Of a stretch of 64,000 nt of DNA, positions 57,457 to 64,000 are shown piece by piece. The notes under the pieces are model-generated. The model worked only from the letters and a program-made list of their open reading frames with translations. It did not search any database and was not told where the DNA came from. The translations under genes were made by a program, and so were the position numbers. Numbering within the stretch: position 1 is the stretch's first letter; the number at the start of each line of letters is the position of its first letter. This DNA is from Maea johnstoni (Eukaryota > Annelida > Polychaeta > Spionida > Magelonidae), in the NCBI GenBank assembly GCA_963942565.1, contig OZ012698.1:32275201-32339200 (forward strand), written 5' to 3'.

Positions 57457-57691
57457 AGGCCTAAAAAAAAAGTTGTTTGTTTCCTGTAACCCTACCCTAA
57501 CAAGTTTTTATTCAAAAAAATCCCTACCCTAAAGTTTTTATCACCCATTCCACTCCCAATCAACGTAAAACAGGCATAAAACAGACATTTTTGACCAAAA
57601 AAATAATGCAAAAAAAATTTTTTTTACAGCCCTACCTACCCTTTTTTTTTCAGACCCTTACAGGAAACAAACAATTTATTTTTTTAGGCCT
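57457..57691 (+). mobile_element. AGGCCTAAAA-family MITE, copy 4
   Basis: AGGCCTAAAAAAAAAGTTG to TTTATTTTTTTAGGCCT, with TTTGTTTCCTGTAACCCTAC and TTACAGGAAACAAACAAT inside the ends. Confidence 0.9.
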
Positions 57692-57724
57692 AATGATGCT
57701 TGTTGAGCAGTAAGTTAAGACTGT

Positions 57725-58620
57725 TTGTGTGTTTCAGGTATTGCAGCCCTGCCTGATGTTCCGAGCGGCTAGCTGACAGGGAAGTTCATAGATTTGCTGT
57801 TTGTGTGTTTCAGGTATTGCAGCCCTGCCTGATGTTCCGAGCGGCTAGCTGACAGGGAGGTTCATAGATTTGCTGTTTGTGTTTTCCAGGTATTGCAGCC
57901 CTGCCTGATGTTCCGAGCGGCTAGCTGACAGGGAAGTTCATAGATTTGTTGTTTGTGTGTTTCAGGTATTGCAGCCCTGCCTGATGTTCCGAGCGGCTAG
58001 CTGACAGGGAAGTTCATAGATTTGCTGTTTGTGTTTTCCAGGTATTGCAGCCCTGCCTGATGTTCCGAGCGGCTAGCTGACAGGGAAGTTCATAGATTTG
58101 TTGTTTGTGTGTTTCAGGTATTGCAGCCCTGCCTGATGTTCCGAGCGGCTAGCTGACAGGGAGGTTCATAGATTTGCTGTTTGTGTTTTCCAGGTATTGC
58201 AGCCCTGCCTGATGTTCCGAGCGGCTAGCTGACAGGGAAGTTCATAGATTTGTTGTTTGTGTGTTTCAGGTATTACAGCCCTGCCTGATGTTCCGAGCGG
58301 CTAGCTGACAGGGAAGTTCATAGATTTGCTGTTTGTGTTTTCCAGGTATTGCAGCCCTGCCTGATGTTCCGAGCGGCTAGCTGACAGGGAAGTTCATAGA
58401 TTTGTTGTTTGTGTGTTTCAGGTATTGCAGCCCTGCCTGATGTTCCGAGCGGCTAGCTGACAGGGAGGTTCATAGATTTGTTGTTTGTGTGTTTCAGGTA
58501 TTGCAGCCCTGCCTGATGTTCCGAGCGGCTAGCTGACAGGGAGGTTCATAGATTTGTTGTTTGTGTGTTTCAGGTATTGCAGCCCTGCCTGATGTTCCGA
58601 GCGGCTAGCTGACAGGGAGC
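57725..58620 (+). repeat. 75-bp array of acceptor plus 5' UTR exon copies (TBL1XR1)
   Basis: Twelve units, each with TTTGTGTGTTTCAG|GTATTG or GTGTTTTCCAG|GTATTG, then CAGCCCTGCCTGATGTTCCG, AGCGGCTAGCTGACAGGGA and a short linker. The two subtypes alternate in the centre. The last unit runs straight into the start codon of TBL1XR1 at 58,630. Each unit holds the mini-ORF ATG TTC CGA GCG GCT AGC TGA. Confidence 0.96.
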
Positions 58621-58629
58621 TGTTCCAGG

Positions 58630-58687
58630 ATGAGCTTCAGCAGCGATGAAGTCAACTTCCTCGTCTATAGGTACCTTCAAGAATCAG
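58630..58687 (+). CDS. TBL1XR1: TBL1XR1/ebi co-repressor, first coding exon
   Basis: ATG at 58,630 opens [19 protein letters not shown] and a donor follows at 58,688 (ATCAG|GTAAGA), phase 1. This is the N terminus of TBL1X/TBL1XR1 (vertebrate form [20 protein letters not shown]), the start of the LisH domain used for tetramer formation in the NCoR/SMRT-HDAC3 co-repressor complex in the nucleus. Only 19 codons plus one base are in the window; the rest of LisH, the F-box-like part and the WD40 repeats must lie to the right. The exon seems to begin at 58,574 after TTTGTGTGTTTCAG, giving a 56-base leader with a six-codon uORF (58,592-58,612) that ends 17 bases before the ATG. An alternative acceptor GTTCCAG lies at 58,622-58,628. 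Invertebrates usually have one gene for this family, so TBL1X is the same call. Confidence 0.92.
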
Positions 58688-58824
58688 GTAAGAATCATAC
58701 TCCTGGTTACTGAATTGATTTATTTACCCCCGCGCATCTCTAGTGATCACCTGGTCGTCATACAACTTTGAAACTATTTATTATTAGGATATATATTGAT
58801 ATGTTTGCATTTGACAAAGCTTAT

Positions 58825-58895
58825 CTTTATTTCAAGTCAGTAATAATTTTACATAGTAAACATGAGCTGCCAGGGCTCTTGGCCGACTACATATA
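58825..58895 (+). repeat. Dispersed repeat, copy 2
   Basis: CTTTATTTCAAGTCAGTAAT and TGCCAGGGCTCTTGGCCGAC match 54,070-54,150. Confidence 0.75.
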
Positions 58896-58899
58896 TACA

Positions 58900-59555
58900 G
58901 CTTTGGATATTTGTTTTATAAACCTATGAGCACTACAACTTTCTGTCCAATACTTCTCAATACCTAGCTTTAGAAATTTCCCTGTCCATGTGTGCACTCC
59001 AGGTATGAATCTCTGGGTCTTGGGTCATTATAACTTGTTCATTGATTGATTGCTCTTGATTATGAATCGCAGACACAGGTCTTGACCGCAGCTGGCCTGT
59101 TGTTGACCAATCAGATTAAGGTCCTAGTCTATCCCAAGGTGAAACATATATATTAGGGCTTTGTGGCATGGCTGAATCAACAACTGAAGGCTGTGTGTCA
59201 AGTCAACAACTCAACTATTGAGTGTGTTGATCTGTCTGATTTTGGTACAGGGCAGGGTCTTCGCCTGGTTTTTAAAAATGCCTTTCCAAAACAGCGTTCA
59301 CAAAATTGCTGCTCATCCAGATTTAGCTACCAAACGTCATCAAATCCTTTAATCAAGTACATTTCCTTGCCTAATTGTTTCCAAAGGGGTTAATTACACT
59401 TTAGCTTTGTCTTAAAAGATATGAAAAGATATGGTTACAAGTCCAAAAAAGTTAAAATTGAAAATTCTTCATATAGATTTGTGTCTGTCCAAAAAGGAGT
59501 TTTCAGTAAACTGTTTGTTCAAAAGAGTCCCTTGTCCAGGGACTGACTCAAAGGT
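58900..59555. other. TBL1XR1 intron, no gene seen
   Basis: Unique sequence with a fragment (about 59,470-59,540) of the dispersed repeat also found at 31,515 and 54,240. The next TBL1XR1 exon was not found anywhere to the window end. Confidence 0.55.
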
Positions 59556-59559
59556 AACA

Positions 59560-60165
59560 CACATTAAAGCGTAGATACTGGGCTACATCATACACGTGAA
59601 TATATAGGATGCTTCAGCCTGTTAAGTATTGACTGATCTGATAGTGGTCTATGGAACAACTCCAAGCTAACATTTGCTAGGGCCGAGTGGCTAATTTATG
59701 TCTATAGTTGAAAACTCTGTAATGCTCAGGGCCCCCAAGTATCCACTGATCTGATAGTGGACTAGCAACAGACTCCTGACCAAGCCACACCAAGACCTAG
59801 TAGCTAGGCTACATCTATATTTGAACACTGTGGGAGTGGGACACAGTCACTCAGCCCAGCCTAGTATTGACCAATCTGATAGTGGTCGGAATTTAGCTCT
59901 AAGCTCCCGGCAGGTTCTCTTTATTGTTTATGTATAAAGTTGAAAACTCTCTAATGCTCAAGACAGCCAAGTGTTGACTGATCTGATAGTGGTCTAGAGA
60001 CCAACTCCAAGGTAACATGTATGCTATAGCCTAATGGCTAGGCTACATCTATATTTGAACACTATGGGACACGTGCAGTCCCTCGAACCAGCCTAGTATT
60101 GACCAATCTGATAGTGGTCGGAATTTAGCCGCAGGCTCCCGGCAGGTTACTTAGTTCTCCCTATT
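59560..60165 (+). repeat. Degenerate tandem repeat around TGATCTGATAGTGGTC
   Basis: ATTGACTGATCTGATAGTGG and close variants occur near 59,628, 59,744, 59,867, 59,974 and 60,099, with linked phrases (AACTCCAAG, GGCTACATCTATATTTGAAC). The period is 105-125 bp and the copies have diverged. Confidence 0.8.
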
Positions 60166-60498
60166 GATCTTGCTTGACCACAGTGAGCACTGACCTGCTT
60201 GTTATCACGAGGCTGACCAAGCAGGCGGTGGACTGACCACTCACACGGGCCAGCGGTCAGCGCATTGTGGACTGGCGGGAATACTTGGCACAGAGTCAGC
60301 ATAGGTCAGATCCAGGCCAAGAGTTACTGAGCTCGGCAACCTATTATGGACACACATGCACTCATGTCCTGGCCAAAGAATTGGTGCCAAGCCAGAAGCC
60401 TTCTCGCTTATTGGCTTGCATTGCCTGCCTCCCAGGCCACTGAGACTAGAATCTTCCCTATAGGTAGATGGTGCTGCTGTATACTACCTAGAGTGGTA

Positions 60499-60710
60499 GG
60501 GCGCCCGAAAAAGTTGTGTTTCCTGTACACCTTTCCTGATAATTTTATGCTCAAAATCCCTACCCTGAAGTTTTTTTCCACACTTCAATCTCCCTATCAA
60601 CATAAAACATGCTTGAGAAAAAGAATAAATTATCCCCCCAAAAAAATTACCTTCCGACCTAGCCTACTTTTCTTGGATCATTGCAAGAAACAAACAACTT
60701 TCTTAGGCCT
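60499..60710 (+). mobile_element. AGGCCTAAAA-family MITE, copy 5 (diverged left end)
   Basis: The right end CAAACAACTTTCTTAGGCCT is intact. The left end is GGGCGCCCGAAAAAGTTGTG. The interior aligns with the family. Confidence 0.72.
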
Positions 60711-60912
60711 AAGCAAAGCACATGACACCTAAACCTCCTAAGCCAGATTCTGACTTGACGTCCAGTAAGATTAGATGACACTGCTCTTTGCATAAAGTGG
60801 TCAATAGTGAATTTGGGCTGCCTCCCAGAGCAAATCCTGAAATGGCATCCCTTAGAACCTCGCTCTGTGCCAGAGTGGTCAATAGTGAATCAAGACTGCT
60901 GGGCACCCTGGT

Positions 60913-61258
60913 AGTGTTGGGACGATCATCGATTATAATCGATAATCAATCGTTTACCTCTCTGATTCTGATTAATCGATTACGAAACTGGCAATTGATA
61001 ATAATCGGAAAAGGTGACACCTAGTAGCAAAATATAGAACTAAATGACAGACATGTTGTCAGCTTTCTTGCTATGAAACTAAGCCCCCAAAACACTTCAA
61101 AACAAAGTTAAGGTAGGTGCTAATAGCAAATAATTGTCATAGACTATCACTTATTATTAGACTCTAGACCTCTAGTACCCAATTATTGCAAAAGTGCGAT
61201 GAACTGATTTGGCTGTAACTGATTATCGATCATGAAATTGCAACCGATTTCCAACCCT
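60913..61258. mobile_element. Candidate hAT-like MITE rich in ATCGATT
   Basis: Begins GTAGTGTTGGGACGATCATC and ends CCGATTTCCAACCCTGG. ATCGATTATAATCGATAATC and TGATTATCGATCAT form inverted pairs. No clear target duplication is seen. Confidence 0.55.
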
Positions 61259-61434
61259 GGACAGATCCTAAAAATGACATTGGATGTGAATGTATGATAC
61301 CACTGTGCTCTACAAGTGGTCAGTGAGGAATATGGCCTGCCTCGTCTTCATGGTCCTGAAATTACATCGTATGAATAAACCACTAGATTCTAGGGTGGTC
61401 AGTAATGAATCTAGCCTGCCTCTAATGGCAGATC

Positions 61435-61436
<2 letters not shown>

Positions 61437-61525
<89 letters not shown>
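61437..61525. repeat. (GA)n microsatellite
   Basis: A pure GA run of about 44 units. Confidence 0.98.
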
Positions 61526-61527
<2 letters not shown>

Positions 61528-62299
61528 GAAAATAGACAGTAGCCCACTGGTCCGTTTCTACCAAAAAATTGAATGGGCTAGAGAGAGAGTGAGAGATGGT
61601 GATAGAGAGAGCGTGGTAGTCAAGGTGATATGGGTGACTCAGTTGACCTGTAGGCGTCAGTCTCAGGTGAGTCCAGCGGGTCCCGGTGACCGCTGACCGC
61701 CTCACGAGTGCCCCAGGCCAGACCGTCTGCCTACCAGCACTCAACCGTGGCCAGAGGGAAACTCTCAGCTCATTGTGTGGACGTGGGAAGAACATTTTCC
61801 ACTGGTCGCCATGAATGGAACAAGGGCCGTAGGAATGTCGCTAGGTGTACACTCCTGCCGGACAAAGACGGTCGAAACCTGACTCCCAGACTGTTGACAG
61901 GAAGTAAATACTGTTAAACCTCGTCATGAGACCACATGTTCAAAGAAACTCCCTGTCTGTAAAGACCATTCCCAAGGTATCCCCAGCTGACAAGAGCATT
62001 ATATTTCACTGGAATTAGGGTCAAAGTGGATTTTTTCTGACCTTTTCATGCCTAGATTATCATCTGCACTTACGATCACGGTCTTAACCAGGATTTAGAA
62101 ACTCGATGCCAAAATGGCAATTATAACATTTTTGGGTGTCCTAATTTTCTAAGCTGACTACTTAATGTAGTCTGGAATTGACCAAGTAACAAAACAGCTA
62201 TAAGTTTATTGAAGATATTTGATGTTTGATTATTCAAGCAGTTGGGTCAAACATAATATCCAGTGCTTAGGCCTTTAATTCTTAGCCAGTTCCTCATTA

Positions 62300-63728
62300 T
62301 GACTGCAGATGGCACCACTGCGAGGAAGGAAGAGGAAGACACTTTTGTGTATTTGAGTGAATGGCTCTGAGGGACTAAGACTCCCCAAGTTTTCTGTGCA
62401 TCGTAGATGGCACCACTTCTGAAGGAAATGTATTTAAGTTAACGGCGTTCTCGAGGGAATATGGTTCTGATTCTGATTCTACCTTGTTTCTGCAGGTACT
62501 GTCCTGAAATTTCCTGAAAAAATGAGAGAAAAATGTGTGATGCACATGGGGAAGTGTCAATGTGCACGAAAAAACATCTCCAAGTAAAAATTGACCATCG
62601 ATCACTCTGGTGGAACAATGATCAGACCTCAAAATTTGTACCGGTTCCCAGCACTAGTAGATGGCGCCACTGCTGAGAGAAATATGCCGAGTGCATTTGA
62701 GTGAATGTATGGCCGTGAGCCAGGATAAGAATTGTAGATGGCGCCACTGCTGAGAGAAATACGCCGAGTGCTTTTGAGTGAATGTATGGCCGTGAGCCAG
62801 GATAAGAACTGTAGATGGCGCCACTGCTATCAAGAGAAATATGCAGAGTGCATTTGAGTGAATGTATGGCCGTGAACCAGGATAAGAATTGTAGATGGCG
62901 CCACTGCTGAGAGAAATATGCTGAGTGCATTTGAGTGAATGTATGGCCGTGAGCCAGGATAAGAACTGTAGATGGCGCCACTGCTGAGAGAAATATGCCT
63001 AGTGCATTTGAGTGAATGTATGGCCGTGAGCCAGGATAAGAACTGTAGATGGCGCCACTGCTGAGAGAAATATGCCGAGTGCATTTGAGTGAATGTATGG
63101 CCGTGAGCCAGGATAAGAACTGTAGATGGCGCCACTGCTATCAAGAGAAATATGCAGAGTGCATTTGAGTGAATGTATGGCCGTGAACCAGGATAAGAAT
63201 TGTAGATGGCGCCACTGCTGAGAGAAATATGCTGAGTGAATGTATGGCCGTGAGCCAGGATAAGAACTGTAGATGGCGCCACTGCTGAGAGAAATATGCC
63301 TAGTGCATTTGAGTGAATGTATGGCCGTGAGCCAGGATAAGAACTGTAGATGGCGCCACTGCTGAGAGAAATATGCCGAGTGCATTTGAGTGAATGTATG
63401 GCCGTGAGCCAGGATAAGAACTGTAGATGGCGCCACTGCTAAGAGAAATATGCCGAGTGCATTTGAGTGAATGTATGGCCGAGAGCCAGGATAAGAACTG
63501 TAGATGGCGCCACTGCTGAGAGAAACATGCCGAGTGCATTTGAGTGAATGTATGGCCGTGAGCCAGGATAAGAATGTAGATGGCGCCACTGCTGAGAGAA
63601 ACATGCCGAGTGCATTTGAGTGAATGTATGGCCGAGAGCCAGGATAAGAACTGTAGATGGCGCCACTGCTGAGAGAAATATGCCGAGTGCATTTGAGTGA
63701 ATGTATGGCCGTGAGCCAGGATAAGAAC
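62300..63728 (+). repeat. 77-bp minisatellite, about 14 copies plus diverged leaders
   Basis: The landmark GTAGATGGCGCCACTGCTG first occurs near 62,657 and repeats about every 77 bp (80 where ATCAAG replaces GAG). Diverged leaders lie at 62,305 and 62,405. The CTATCAAGAG variant at 62,829 and 63,138 and the following subtypes repeat in order, so a four-unit block of about 311 bp was duplicated. Long minus-strand frames across it are artefacts. It lies in the TBL1XR1 intron. Confidence 0.95.
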
Positions 63729-64000
63729 ACGTGCTGATGAGATTAGACGTAGTTACAACCGCAGCAGCTTATAGTGCCATAGCTGTGGCGGCCACTGCCA
63801 GACAGCGTGATTAGAATTGATTTGCTGGTGAGCTGTTTACATAGGCTTTTCCGAATCTGTTGCCATGGTAACCCATCTTGCTCTGCCTGGGGATGAATGT
63901 GAGTAGTTACGTAATATGTCGCCATCTGCTGGGAGCACCTGGTACTGCTGCTGCGTGTCTGCGTAGGCGTTATGGAGCTCTCTAGGACCTAGCCCTGTCA
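63729..64000. other. TBL1XR1 intron, no gene seen
   Basis: Unique sequence to the window edge. No LisH-continuation exon is visible. Confidence 0.6.

Noticed and set aside
59163-59393. A 76-codon frame as the next TBL1XR1 exon
   Set aside because: It does not resemble the LisH continuation (which should read like GFSHSAFTFG) and lacks matching splice phase.
61630-61672. A donor-like CTCAG|GTGAGTCC suggesting an exon
   Set aside because: No convincing pyrimidine tract or acceptor precedes it, and no coding match is seen.
62622-63730. Minus-strand frames of up to 243 residues
   Set aside because: They come from the 77-bp minisatellite. Three frames are open at once and the protein repeat follows the DNA repeat with frame changes between units.

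Overview
The window is animal nuclear DNA. Genes are split by GT-AG introns (one GC-AG), exons are small and far apart, and most of the sequence is intronic or intergenic and full of microsatellites, minisatellites and short transposon remnants. A marine invertebrate deuterostome is the best guess, and amphioxus (Branchiostoma) fits well. The reasons are the TBL1XR1 start peptide, which is almost the vertebrate one, a CR1/L2-type LINE tail, an FMRFamide-type receptor, and minisatellites anchored on intron edges, which I recall from amphioxus. This is inference, not proof.

Layout. (1) About 1.16-10.0 kb, plus strand: the last five recognisable exons of a large, disordered, proline/serine-rich protein that I cannot name. 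Splice phases agree at every join. Exon 3 holds seven spaced QT motifs and seven 20-residue repeats. (2) 13.1-14.2 kb, minus strand: a rhodopsin-family peptide receptor, intact from TM1 to the TM7 motif except for one net frameshift in an A6 run. (3) 19.2-21.8 kb, minus strand: a two-exon mTERF-family mitochondrial protein of 289 residues. (4) 23-28 kb: unique CpG-containing stretches that may be promoters, and a nest of inverted-repeat elements. (5) 28-58 kb: mostly non-coding. It holds at least two short exons with textbook splice sites (41,636-41,726 and 44,064-44,126) and a third candidate (46,564-46,710). (6) 58.6 kb, plus strand: the start exon of the TBL1XR1/ebi co-repressor gene, which leaves the window on the right. 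The upstream exons could be its 5' UTR.

Main theme. Several tandem arrays are built on splice junctions. Exon 4 of gene 1 and the TBL1XR1 start exon are each preceded by tandem copies of their own 3' splice site plus the start of the exon (5 and 12 copies). The 3.4-kb array at 46.7-50.1 kb begins exactly at the 5' splice site of a candidate exon. The 60-bp array at 38.2-39.4 kb also carries a donor-like site in each unit. Each TBL1XR1 unit also carries a six-codon upstream ORF. Several arrays show higher-order repeats (444 bp, 1,356 bp, about 311 bp), so they have grown by multi-unit duplication.

Mobile DNA is almost all short non-autonomous elements: hAT-like MITEs with 8-bp target duplications, TTAA-flanked MITEs, a family ending in AGGCCTAAAAAAA, a 5'-truncated CR1/L2 LINE and tRNA-derived SINE remnants. 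I recognised no LTR or virus-like element.
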